This document shows positions 23,287 through 30,618 of a stretch of DNA of 64,000 bases, piece after piece. Each line of letters starts with the position of its first letter. The stretch's first letter is position 1. Origin of the DNA: Candidatus Eiseniibacteriota bacterium. Lineage in GTDB: Bacteria > Eisenbacteria > RBG-16-71-46 > CAIMUX01. The notes beneath the pieces are model-generated. The model saw only the letters and a program-made list of their open reading frames with translations, was not told the origin of the DNA and did not search any database. A program made the translations under genes and the position numbers. The stretch lies in NCBI GenBank assembly GCA_016712505.1, contig JADJQY010000042.1, positions 402,436 to 466,435 of the forward strand, in the 5' to 3' direction.

Positions 23287-25089
23287 CTACGAGCCCGCCA
23301 CCACCTTGATCGATCCGCTTCCGATCGTCTGCCCCAGGCCGTCGATCGCCGTGGCGCGGATGAGGTAGAGCCCGCGGGGGACGGCGACTCCGCGGGCGTC
23401 GTGGCCGTCCCAGGAGAGGGGGAGCGTCCCTGCGGGAGCCTCGCCGAATCCGAGTGTGCGGAGCTGCCGGCCGAGCGGATCGAACACCTCGAGGCGAACC
23501 TCGGATGCGGCGCGGGCCAGACTGAGCTGCACCGTGCCGCCGCCGTTCCACGGATGGCCGATCGCTTCGAGGGTCAGTTCGGGACGCAGGATCTGCTCCT
23601 CGGTGGAGGCGGTTCCCGTGGTGAGACTCAGGAGAAGTCGCGGAGGATCGGCTGATTCCTTGCTGCTCACCTGCGTGTTGTCCTGGTTGCCGAGCCGGTT
23701 ACGGAACGCGAAGGAGATCTTCGCCGTCGCGCCGCCGGCGGCGATCGCCGCCTGGACCGCGCTGGTGACATCGAGCGAGACCGCGCTGCCGGTGCTGGCC
23801 GGTGGAATCACGCCATAGGTCGGTCCATCGATCGGCGGGGCGGTCGCCGAGGTGATCGTGGTCTCGAGCCAGCTCGTGTTCGAAACGCCAGCCACCTCGC
23901 CGCGAACGAATCCGGACCCGGCGGGCACCTTCAGGCTCAGCTTGGCGTGAACCACCGTCCCGGGCAGGCTGCCGACATTGAATCGCGCGTAGGTGCGGAC
24001 CAGCGGATTCGCCCAGTTGAGGTAAGGAAAGGTCCCGTAGTTCGTGGCCGGGGTGGCGTCATCGACGAAGGCGTCGTGCGTCGCGTCGCGGTAGTCGATC
24101 ACGATCCCGGCCGGGGCATCGCGCCACGGAGCGCAGGTCGGATCCGAGAGCAGGAACGAGGTCATGAGATTCGCCACCTTCCACTCGCCCGATAGCGCGG
24201 GGTGGATGTGGTCCCCTTCGTAGTCGGTTACGAGCCAGGTCAGTCCGTCGCTCGCGCGCGGCGTCGCGCCGTTCGCCCAGAGATACGGACCCCAGAGGAG
24301 CACCGGAGCCTCGACCACTCCTAGAGCGGGATCGGCATTGAGCGCCGGATCGCCGCCGATCTGCTCTTCGATCATCCAGCGCACCCCGAAGCCGGTCTCG
24401 TAGCTCAGCGGCTCCCAGCGGGCGGGCGCACTGGAGTAGCCACCGTAGATCCGGGTCGAGAGGTAGCAGAGCTGCAGATTCGGGAAGGTGTCCTTCAGGT
24501 GCTGGACAATCGTCCGCAGGTGGGCCTTCAGGGTGAGCGCGTGATTCGGGAAGCTGGTGTCGGGCACCGTCCCGTCCGCCTCCTTCAGCCAGAGCACCTG
24601 CACCTGATTGTTGGTCAGGCCTGCGGCGAGGATCCGGTCGTTCACCACCGTCCAGTAGGGGTCGGCCGGATTCTGGATCACATCCGCACTCTTGCCGCTC
24701 ACCGCGCAATCGACCGTGATCAGCCGCGGGTTCCGCCCCGCGCGGATGTCCTCGTTCCGCTCGAACTGTGACCATTCCTGGTTCGTGTTCGACATCCCGA
24801 TCGAGATCCAGCCGATCCAACCCGCGGGATCAGGCGCTCCGGCGCTGTTCCGCGGCACGACCTGACTCGCCGCGTCGAGGGCCAGCGTCAGATGCGCGGC
24901 CGGAGGGGTGTTGCTCGATCCCGGATAGAGGCCGAGCGGGAAACCGGCATGCGGCGGTCCGCTCGGGTCGTCCAAGGGGACACAGGTCGGGCAGGTCTGC
25001 GCGCCGCCCGTCGACACCACCGAACAAGCGAGGAGCGCCGCCAGGACACCGGTAACGATGCGACGCGGAGCGCGCGGGAAGTGAGACAT
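23287..25089 (-). CDS. secreted SGNH-like/DNRLRE-domain protein with FlgD-like C terminus
   Basis: The 600-residue product starts with a signal peptide ending near GAQT. Residues ~90-330 look like an SGNH/GDSL-type hydrolase core: ISIGMSNTNQEW early and GDHIHPALSGEWKVANLM late, the latter matching the DxxH block with the catalytic His. Residues ~345-490 form a DNRLRE repeat domain (YLNWANPLVRTYARFNVGSL, VVHAKLSLKVPAGSG), which is a bacterial cell-surface adhesion-type beta domain. The last ~90 residues are a FlgD-like Ig module (LEVFDPLGRQLRTLG, LSWDGHDARG). It probably acts outside the cell on a polysaccharide or ester. The peptide gene 25223-25339 lies 133 bases upstream. Confidence 0.72.
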   Translation of the reverse strand: MSHFPRAPRRIVTGVLAALLACSVVSTGGAQTCPTCVPLDDPSGPPHAGFPLGLYPGSSNTPPAAHLTLALDAASQVVPRNSAGAPDPAGWIGWISIGMSNTNQEWSQFERNEDIRAGRNPRLITVDCAVSGKSADVIQNPADPYWTVVNDRILAAGLTNNQVQVLWLKEADGTVPDTSFPNHALTLKAHLRTIVQHLKDTFPNLQLCYLSTRIYGGYSSAPARWEPLSYETGFGVRWMIEEQIGGDPALNADPALGVVEAPVLLWGPYLWANGATPRASDGLTWLVTDYEGDHIHPALSGEWKVANLMTSFLLSDPTCAPWRDAPAGIVIDYRDATHDAFVDDATPATNYGTFPYLNWANPLVRTYARFNVGSLPGTVVHAKLSLKVPAGSGFVRGEVAGVSNTSWLETTITSATAPPIDGPTYGVIPPASTGSAVSLDVTSAVQAAIAAGGATAKISFAFRNRLGNQDNTQVSSKESADPPRLLLSLTTGTASTEEQILRPELTLEAIGHPWNGGGTVQLSLARAASEVRLEVFDPLGRQLRTLGFGEAPAGTLPLSWDGHDARGVAVPRGLYLIRATAIDGLGQTIGSGSIKVVAGS

Positions 25090-25222
25090 CGGGAACCTCC
25101 TGGACCTGCCGGGTAGCCCGAGACTGCAACTCGGGTGAAGATCGGGCAGGGAAGAGTCTAGCCGATTCCGAGCGGATTCCCGCGCGTTAAATGAGGCCGC
25201 GGCGAGCGCCGGAGCGGGGCGT

Positions 25223-25339
25223 TCAGCCCTTCAGTTCGGTGGAATTGTGATTCGTCGCGATCTTGGCCACCGCGGCACCCGGAACCACTGCCAGAATCGC
25301 AATCGCCAGGCCGCAGATCGTGATCATCGCCTTCTTCAT
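25223..25339 (-). CDS. secreted micropeptide 1 (38 aa; predicted mature 13-mer)
   Basis: A short gene with AAGGAGG a few bases before its ATG at 25339 encodes MKKAM plus a hydrophobic signal peptide ending AVA, then KIATNHNSTELKG and a stop. Two further genes nearby (26355-26471 and 26596-26715) encode the same architecture: MKK, a hydrophobic stretch, AxA, then exactly 13 residues with N-H-N-[QS]-T and a C-terminal [KR]-G. This conserved pattern in three copies is strong evidence that these are real genes. I know of no described family that matches. The role could be a secreted signal or a cell-envelope peptide. It shares an upstream DNA block with micropeptide 3. Confidence 0.8.
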   Translation of the reverse strand: MKKAMITICGLAIAILAVVPGAAVAKIATNHNSTELKG

Positions 25340-25410
25340 CGTTTCCTCCTTGGTTCGTGTAAGGGCCGTTCAATGGGAGAACACGGCGGGGCGCAAAAAG
25401 CGCACAGGTC
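25340..25410 (-). promoter_or_regulatory. upstream region of micropeptide 1, conserved with that of micropeptide 3
   Basis: Read on the minus strand, this region has CCTGTGCGCTTTT at 25408-25396, then a GTGTTCTCCC segment and CGAACCAAGGAGG at 25357-25345 just before the ATG. The region upstream of micropeptide 3 has the same blocks in the same order and at nearly the same distances (55-57 bases from the ATG to the first block). The block order suggests a shared promoter or operator plus leader. No clear -35/-10 pair of the sigma-70 type was recognised. Confidence 0.55.
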
Positions 25411-25448
25411 GGAGTCGGATTTCTTTCGACCCGGCGCGATCGCCGCGG

Positions 25449-26276
25449 CTAGTCGAGCAGCCCCTGCCGCTGCAGGGTCTGACGCGTCTCGCGTGGACCC
25501 GGGTGGTCCGGGTCGAGGGCGGCACTGAGAATGGCCATCGCACGCGAGGCTGCCTCTGCGGCGGCGGGGCGATCGCCACACTTGGCTCGAAGGATGGCCA
25601 GATTCGAGAGGGCGCGCCCAAGTTCCGGGTGCGTGGCACCGAGGCGCTGTTCGAGCAGCAGCGTCGCATCCTCGGCCATCCGCACCGCTTCGGGCTCACG
25701 CCCCTGGAGATGGAGGCAGGCGGCGAGATTTCCCTGGGTGAAGGCGACCTCGAGATCGCGCGGCCCGAGCGTCCGTTCGAAGATGGCCAGGGCGCGCCGA
25801 TGCGCCGCTTCCGCCTCCGCATGGCGGTTCAGTCCGTCGAGCACTCCGCCCCAGGCGGCGAGATCGCGCGCTACGTCCGGGTGGTCGGATCCGAGCGCCG
25901 CCTCGCGCAGCGTGACCGCCTCGCGCGCCAGCGGCTCCGCGCGGCGATAGCGCCCTCGGGCGTGTTCCAGCCCACCAAGATTGTGGTAGTAGGTCGCGAC
26001 CGCGGCGCTCCGGCGTCCGAAACAGCGCCGCGCGGCGCGCAGCCCGCGCAGATAGGCACGACTCCCCTCCGGGAACCGGGCCTGGTACTTGCACAGCACT
26101 CCGACCGCGTTCCAGAGGGTGGCATCAAGCTGGTCGTCCTGCCCACCGATCTGCTCCCGGACCGCAACCGCGTCGTTCAGCAAACGCTCCGCGTCCTCGT
26201 AGCGACCGGCCTTCCGTTCCGCATCTCCCCGGACGGTGAGCCAGCTCACCCGCACCCGCTGAATCGTCCGCCACAT
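25449..26276 (-). CDS. TPR-repeat protein (Tpr_12 / kinesin-light-chain-like) between the micropeptide genes
   Basis: The 275-residue product starts at ATG 26276 and is made of about six to seven TPR units of the long 42-residue kind, with blocks such as GRYEDAERLLNDAVAVRE, HPDVARDLAAWGGVLDGL, HPELGRALSNLAILRA and AEAASRAMAILSAALDPDHP. There is no signal peptide or membrane helix, so it should be cytoplasmic. The Shine-Dalgarno is weak and the frame stops nine codons upstream, so the start is fairly firm. TPR proteins act as protein- or peptide-binding scaffolds; in Bacillus the Rap proteins bind secreted Phr peptides. Its position between micropeptide genes 2 and 1 makes peptide binding an attractive but untested idea. 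Confidence 0.85.
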   Translation of the reverse strand: MWRTIQRVRVSWLTVRGDAERKAGRYEDAERLLNDAVAVREQIGGQDDQLDATLWNAVGVLCKYQARFPEGSRAYLRGLRAARRCFGRRSAAVATYYHNLGGLEHARGRYRRAEPLAREAVTLREAALGSDHPDVARDLAAWGGVLDGLNRHAEAEAAHRRALAIFERTLGPRDLEVAFTQGNLAACLHLQGREPEAVRMAEDATLLLEQRLGATHPELGRALSNLAILRAKCGDRPAAAEAASRAMAILSAALDPDHPGPRETRQTLQRQGLLD

Positions 26277-26322
26277 TCTTGGGGGTTCTCGCTCTCTCGG
26301 TCATCCGACGCATCGAGGAAAG

Positions 26323-26347
26323 GCGGGGCGACCCTCGGTCGCCCCGC
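26323..26347 (-). terminator. perfect 11-bp hairpin downstream of micropeptide 2
   Basis: GCGGGGCGACC at 26323-26333 pairs perfectly with GGTCGCCCCGC at 26337-26347 around a 3-base loop. It starts 8 bases after the micropeptide 2 stop codon and lies between that gene and the TPR gene. On the minus strand it is followed by CTTTCC rather than a long T tract, so it may be an intrinsic terminator or attenuator, or a stabilising 3' structure that separates high peptide expression from lower TPR expression. Confidence 0.55.
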
Positions 26348-26354
26348 GGGACAG

Positions 26355-26471
26355 TCAACCACGCAGATCGGTCTGGTTGTGATTGAAGACCCGCTTGGCC
26401 TCAGCCAACTCCGGGACAAGCGCCAGAACCGCAACCGCCAGGGCCAGGATAGCAAACGTCGACTTCTTCAT
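26355..26471 (-). CDS. secreted micropeptide 2 (38 aa; predicted mature 13-mer)
   Basis: The ATG at 26471 follows AGGAGGATCCC, an excellent ribosome-binding site. The product is MKKSTF plus a hydrophobic stretch to AEA, then KRVFNHNQTDLRG. It is a paralogue of micropeptides 1 and 3, with the same total length as 1. Signal peptidase I cleavage after AEA is predicted by the -3/-1 rule, leaving a 13-residue basic peptide. Its upstream DNA differs from that of the other two, so it may be co-transcribed with micropeptide 3, which ends 124 bases upstream. Confidence 0.8.
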   Translation of the reverse strand: MKKSTFAILALAVAVLALVPELAEAKRVFNHNQTDLRG

Positions 26472-26559
26472 TGGGATCCTCCTAGGTCTGAGAACTTTTG
26501 TTTCTGGGTGAGAGAGCGGAGATTCGCTGCTCTGCGCTCGGTCGGTCGAAGCTTCGTTC

Positions 26560-26584
26560 GATCGGGACAGCCATTGTCCCGATC
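26560..26584 (-). terminator. 10-bp hairpin between micropeptides 3 and 2
   Basis: GATCGGGACA at 26560-26569 pairs with TGTCCCGATC at 26575-26584 around the loop GCCAT. It begins 11 bases after the micropeptide 3 stop on the minus strand. No T tract follows. As with the hairpin behind micropeptide 2, it could end or stabilise the short peptide transcript. A separate short palindrome CGAAGCTTCG lies at 26547-26556. Confidence 0.45.
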
Positions 26585-26595
26585 TGCACTTCGCC

Positions 26596-26715
26596 TCAGC
26601 CTCTGAATGCGGTCTGGTTGTGGTTTGCGCTCAGCTTCGCCAGGGCCAGGCCCGGAGCCGTCGCCAGGATCGCCACCGCCAGCAGCGCACCGATCGTCAG
26701 GATTGTCTTCTTCAT
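26596..26715 (-). CDS. secreted micropeptide 3 (39 aa; predicted mature 13-mer)
   Basis: The ATG at 26715 has AAGGAGAGAG upstream. The product is MKKTIL plus a hydrophobic stretch ending ALA, then KLSANHNQTAFRG and a stop. The signal part is one residue longer than in copies 1 and 2, but the predicted mature part is again exactly 13 residues. Identity between copies is concentrated in K1, N5-H6-N7, T9 and G13 of the mature peptide, not only in the signal sequence. This argues for selection on the secreted product. It lies just downstream of dnaE2 on the same strand. Confidence 0.8.
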   Translation of the reverse strand: MKKTILTIGALLAVAILATAPGLALAKLSANHNQTAFRG

Positions 26716-26790
26716 CTGCTCTCTCCTTGGTTCGTTCGGCCTTCACTGGAGACAACACGGGGGGAGAGGAAAAGCGCACAGGCTCCGCGC
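26716..26790 (-). promoter_or_regulatory. upstream region of micropeptide 3, conserved with that of micropeptide 1
   Basis: On the minus strand CCTGTGCGCTTTT occurs at 26782-26770, preceded by a T/A-rich CGAAAAAAATC stretch. CGTGTTGTCTC and CGAACCAAGGAG (to 26725) follow before the ATG. The same order of blocks precedes micropeptide 1. The region lies between the dnaE2 stop (26812) and the peptide start, so the peptide can have its own promoter independent of the SOS-type polymerase gene upstream. Confidence 0.55.
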
Positions 26791-26811
26791 AGATTTTTTC
26801 GCGGCGATTCC

Positions 26812-29800
26812 CTAATGAAAGTCGTGGCTCCCCACTCGCCGCGGCCGGCTGCGCACATCCGGATCCCAGAGCGCCTCCGCGATCAGATGGGTGACACCCG
26901 CCTCCACCTGGAGCTTGCCGGTGATGCCGAGGAACGAGGCGGTGCGGGCGAGGGTGCGGTAGCGCTCGAAGACGTCCGGCCAGACGACGACGTTCACGAA
27001 GCCGGTCTCGTCCTCGATCGTCATGAAGCAGACGCCGGAGGCGGTTCCAGGGCGCTGGCGGCTGATGCAGAGTCCGGCGTAGCGGACGCGCCTTCCGTTC
27101 GGCATCGCGTTCAAGGTGCGGGCGTCGGGCAGCCCCTGCGTGGTGAGCTCGAGTCGAAGCGGGCTCAAGGGATGGGCCGCCGTGCTGTGCGCGGTGAGGT
27201 CGTAGTCCCAGGCGATCGCCTCGAAGGCGCTGAGCGGAGCGAATTGCGCGCGCGACGGGGCCGGATCGAGTTCCAGCGCCGGAGTGCCGGACCGGTCGAC
27301 CCCGCGCGCGTCCCAGAGCGCGTCACGTCGCCCACGGCCAAAGGGAACCAGGGCGCCGGCGGCCGCGAGCCGACCAAGCGCCTCAGGATCGAGCTGCGCG
27401 CGGCGGGCGAGATCATCGATCGAGGCGAAGGGACGCTCGGAGCGGGCGGACTCGATCCGCCGGCCTTCCGCTTCGGAGAGCCCCTTGATGAAGCGGAACC
27501 CCATCCGCACCGCGAACCGCGCGCGTTCACCCCGAGCGGCACCCGGTGCCGCGCCCGGTGAGCCAAGCGGCTCGAGCAGGCAGTCCCAGTCGCTCCGCAC
27601 GATGTCGACCGGCCGCATCTCCGCGCGGTGCCGACGCGCGTCGTGCACGATGGTCGAGACCGAGTAGAAGCCCATCGGCTGCGCATTGAGCAGCGAGCAG
27701 ACGAACGCCTCGAGATAGTGTCGACGGAGCCAGGCGGTGGCATAGGCGATGAGGGCGAAGCTCGCCGCGTGCGACTCCGGGAAGCCATACTCACCGAAGC
27801 CGCGGATCTGCTCGAAGACCCGCACCGCGAACTCCTCGGCGATCCCCTTGGCGATCATGCGCGAGATCAGCCGCTCGCGGTGACGCTCGATCTTTCCCGA
27901 GACCCGCCAGGCCGCCATGTCGCGCCGCAATTGATCGGCTTCGCCCGGCGTGTAGTCCGCGGCGAGGACCGCGAGCTGCATCACCTGTTCCTGGAAGAGC
28001 GGCACCCCCAGCGTCTTCTCCAGTACCGGGCGGAGCGACGGATGCGGATAGACCACCGGCTCTTCGCCCTTCCGGCGCCGCAGATAGGGATGCACCATCC
28101 CTCCCGAGATCGGCCCCGGCCGCACGATGCTCACCTCTATCACCAGGTCGTAGTAGGTGCGCGGCTTGAGGCGCGGCAGCATCGCCATCTGCGCCCGGCT
28201 CTCGATCTGGAACACCCCCACGGTATCGGCCGCGCAGATCATGTCGAAGGTCTGCGGATCCTCCGGCGGAATGGTCGCCATCGTGAGCTGGTCGCCCCAG
28301 TGCTTCCGCAGCAGATCGAAGCAGAGGTGGAGTTGCCGCAGCGCACCAAGTCCCAGCAGATCGACCTTGAACAGCCCGAGATTCTCGATGTCGTCCTTGT
28401 CCCACTGGATGACGGTGCGGTTCTCCATCGTCGCGTTCTCGATCGGGACCAGATCCGAAACCGGCTCATGCCCCAGGAGAAAGCCTCCCGGATGGATCGA
28501 GAGGTGACGCGGGAAGTCCTGGATCTCGATCGAGAGCTGGAGCAGGTGGCGATGCACCGGATTCTCCGGATCGAACCCCGCGCTGCGCAGGATCTCCGGC
28601 GTGACCGCGTCGTAGATCGGGAGCAGCTTGGCCAACCGGTCCAGCTCGGTCTCCGGGAAGCCCAGCACCTTCCCCACCTCGCGGATGGCCGAGCGGGTGC
28701 GGTAGCGGATGAAGTTCGCCACCATCGCCGAGTGGCTCCGGCCATACTTCTGGTAGACCCACTGGATCACCTCCTCGCGCCGATCGTGCTCGATGTCGAG
28801 GTCGATGTCCGGCGGCTCCGCCCGTTCGCGCGAGAGGAAGCGCTCGAAGAGAAGCCCCATCCGCACCGGGTCGATCGCGGTGATGCCCAGGCAGAAGCAG
28901 ACCGCCGAGTTCGCCGCCGACCCCCGCCCCTGGCAGAGGATCCCCGAGCGCCGACAGAACCGCACGATCTCCCACATGGTGAGGAAGTAGCCGTCGTATT
29001 CCAGCTCCGCGATCAGATCCAGTTCCTTCCGGACCTGCCGCGTCACGTTCGCCGGCACTCCGCGCGGGTAGCGCTCCCGCGCCCCCTGGTGCGCCAGCTC
29101 CGCCAGCCACTCGCTCGAGGTCCTTCCTTCCGGCAACCGTTCACTCGGATAGCGGTAGCGGATCTGGTCGAGCGAGAAGGTGCACCGCTCGGACACCTCG
29201 AGCGTCCGTCGCACCGCCAGCGGGTCGTCACTGAAGAGATTCGCGAACGCATCCCGCGCCTTGAGGCCATGCTCCGCATTCGGCCGGATCAGCCGCTCCG
29301 CCGTGGCCAAGGTCACCCCGTGACGCAGGCAGGTCAGGACATCTTGCACCGCGCGTCGCGCCGGCGCGTGGTAGAGCACCTCGCTCGAGGCCACCAGCGG
29401 CAGTCCATACCGCCCCGCCCGCTCGCGCAGGCGCCGCTCCTCGTGCTGTTCCTCCGGCCTCTGGTGGCGGGTCAGCAGTGCGTAGACCCGATCTCCGTAG
29501 GCATCGCGCAATCGCCGCGCGATGAAGAGCGGATCCGCTTCCTGCACCAGCAGACTCCGCGCCCCACCCCAGAGCGCGATCAATCCCCCGGCATGAAAGC
29601 AGACCTCATCCCAGGTGACCCGACTCTCCCCCTTCGGCGACCGGAGCCTCCCCGCGGTCAGCAGGCGGCAGAGATTCGCGTAACCCTCGCGCGTCTGGCA
29701 GAGCAGAACCACGGTCGACCCATCATCCAGGGTCACCTCCGAACCGAGGATCAGATGCGCCCCCAGCTCCTTTGCCTTCATGTGGGCGCGCACCACGCCG

Positions 29801-29937
29801 TACACCCCATCCCGATCGGTGATCGCGATTCCGGGCAGTCCGAGGCGGACGCACTCCTCGATCAGCTCTTCCGGATGGGAGGCCCCTTCGAGGAAGGAGT
29901 AGTTCGATTTGCACCAGAGGGGGGTGTACTCGGTCAT
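26812..29937 (-). CDS. dnaE2: error-prone DNA polymerase III alpha subunit
   Basis: The 1041-residue protein starts TEYTPLWCKSNYSFLEGASHPEEL, characteristic of DnaE2/ImuC rather than of the replicative DnaE1. It has the PHP domain, the catalytic palm with the Asp pair in ERAEPPDIDLDIEHDRR, the fingers segment, the helix-hairpin-helix (ALGRLAAAGAL) and an OB domain (VRYAGLCISRQRPGTASGVCFMTIEDETG). It carries out translesion synthesis with ImuB. It is in the same direction as imuB and the small gene between them. No imuA is present here. Confidence 0.95.
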   Translation of the reverse strand: MTEYTPLWCKSNYSFLEGASHPEELIEECVRLGLPGIAITDRDGVYGVVRAHMKAKELGAHLILGSEVTLDDGSTVVLLCQTREGYANLCRLLTAGRLRSPKGESRVTWDEVCFHAGGLIALWGGARSLLVQEADPLFIARRLRDAYGDRVYALLTRHQRPEEQHEERRLRERAGRYGLPLVASSEVLYHAPARRAVQDVLTCLRHGVTLATAERLIRPNAEHGLKARDAFANLFSDDPLAVRRTLEVSERCTFSLDQIRYRYPSERLPEGRTSSEWLAELAHQGARERYPRGVPANVTRQVRKELDLIAELEYDGYFLTMWEIVRFCRRSGILCQGRGSAANSAVCFCLGITAIDPVRMGLLFERFLSRERAEPPDIDLDIEHDRREEVIQWVYQKYGRSHSAMVANFIRYRTRSAIREVGKVLGFPETELDRLAKLLPIYDAVTPEILRSAGFDPENPVHRHLLQLSIEIQDFPRHLSIHPGGFLLGHEPVSDLVPIENATMENRTVIQWDKDDIENLGLFKVDLLGLGALRQLHLCFDLLRKHWGDQLTMATIPPEDPQTFDMICAADTVGVFQIESRAQMAMLPRLKPRTYYDLVIEVSIVRPGPISGGMVHPYLRRRKGEEPVVYPHPSLRPVLEKTLGVPLFQEQVMQLAVLAADYTPGEADQLRRDMAAWRVSGKIERHRERLISRMIAKGIAEEFAVRVFEQIRGFGEYGFPESHAASFALIAYATAWLRRHYLEAFVCSLLNAQPMGFYSVSTIVHDARRHRAEMRPVDIVRSDWDCLLEPLGSPGAAPGAARGERARFAVRMGFRFIKGLSEAEGRRIESARSERPFASIDDLARRAQLDPEALGRLAAAGALVPFGRGRRDALWDARGVDRSGTPALELDPAPSRAQFAPLSAFEAIAWDYDLTAHSTAAHPLSPLRLELTTQGLPDARTLNAMPNGRRVRYAGLCISRQRPGTASGVCFMTIEDETGFVNVVVWPDVFERYRTLARTASFLGITGKLQVEAGVTHLIAEALWDPDVRSRPRRVGSHDFH

Positions 29938-29964
29938 GGGGATGTCGCTGGCTCGCGAAGCGAG

Positions 29965-30618
29965 TCAGCCTTTCAACGAACGACGCAGACATTCCCTGAG
30001 GCGGCCCACATCCACGCCATCCTGAGGGCGTCCCGTCGCGAGCTTGTTTCGGATCAGATCCGATGCCGACAGAACCGGAACAACGAGGTCGGCTTCGGCG
30101 TGAAGCACGCGCCGCGTCCAGGCATCTTCGAACTCGACGCCGTGAATCGATGTCCGGAGGGTGAGGCATTGAGGAGGAGCGCCGATCTGTACGACTGCCC
30201 CCGGGGACAGACGATCCTGTTCGCTCAGCCGCTCCAGTGAGGGGTCAGGTATCTCAAACGCGGCCTGAACCCGCTGCAGATTCTCCTCGTCTGGCCGGAC
30301 CCACAGGTCAAGCGCACCCGTGCCACGCAGCAGGCCATGCACCGCGAGCGCGTAGGCTCCGATGAGCAGGTACTCAGCACCGCCGGCGTTCAAGGCGACG
30401 ATGTGTCGATGAACGCACGACGCACCGACGGCCTCTCCTTTGAACTCCCAGGCCTCGACCGTCAATCGCCAGATCAGATCGATCGGTCTCACTCCAGCGG
30501 AAACAGCGATGTATCCCGCATCGTCCTCACGCTCTTCCGCATGTAGGGTCCGCAGCCGCGTCGGACAGGCGGCGCGTCTCCTTCGGCGATCTTCCTGCGA
30601 GCCAGCATCCTCGGTCAT
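29965..30618 (-). CDS. nucleotidyltransferase-fold protein with an altered active site
   Basis: About 217 residues if it starts at ATG 30618, which overlaps the imuB stop as ATGA, so translation is probably coupled. The core AEYLLIGAYALAVHGLLRGT followed by GALDLWVRPDEEN and the C-terminal DLIRNKLATGRPQDGVDV match DUF6036/AbiEii-like nucleotidyltransferase proteins. The usual D-x-D metal-binding pair (TxDxD) is A-L-D here, so the first Asp is missing and catalysis is doubtful. The N-terminal ~70 residues do not resemble the family, and a later start is possible. Location between imuB and dnaE2 suggests co-expression with the mutasome. Confidence 0.65.
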   Translation of the reverse strand: MTEDAGSQEDRRRRRAACPTRLRTLHAEEREDDAGYIAVSAGVRPIDLIWRLTVEAWEFKGEAVGASCVHRHIVALNAGGAEYLLIGAYALAVHGLLRGTGALDLWVRPDEENLQRVQAAFEIPDPSLERLSEQDRLSPGAVVQIGAPPQCLTLRTSIHGVEFEDAWTRRVLHAEADLVVPVLSASDLIRNKLATGRPQDGVDVGRLRECLRRSLKG

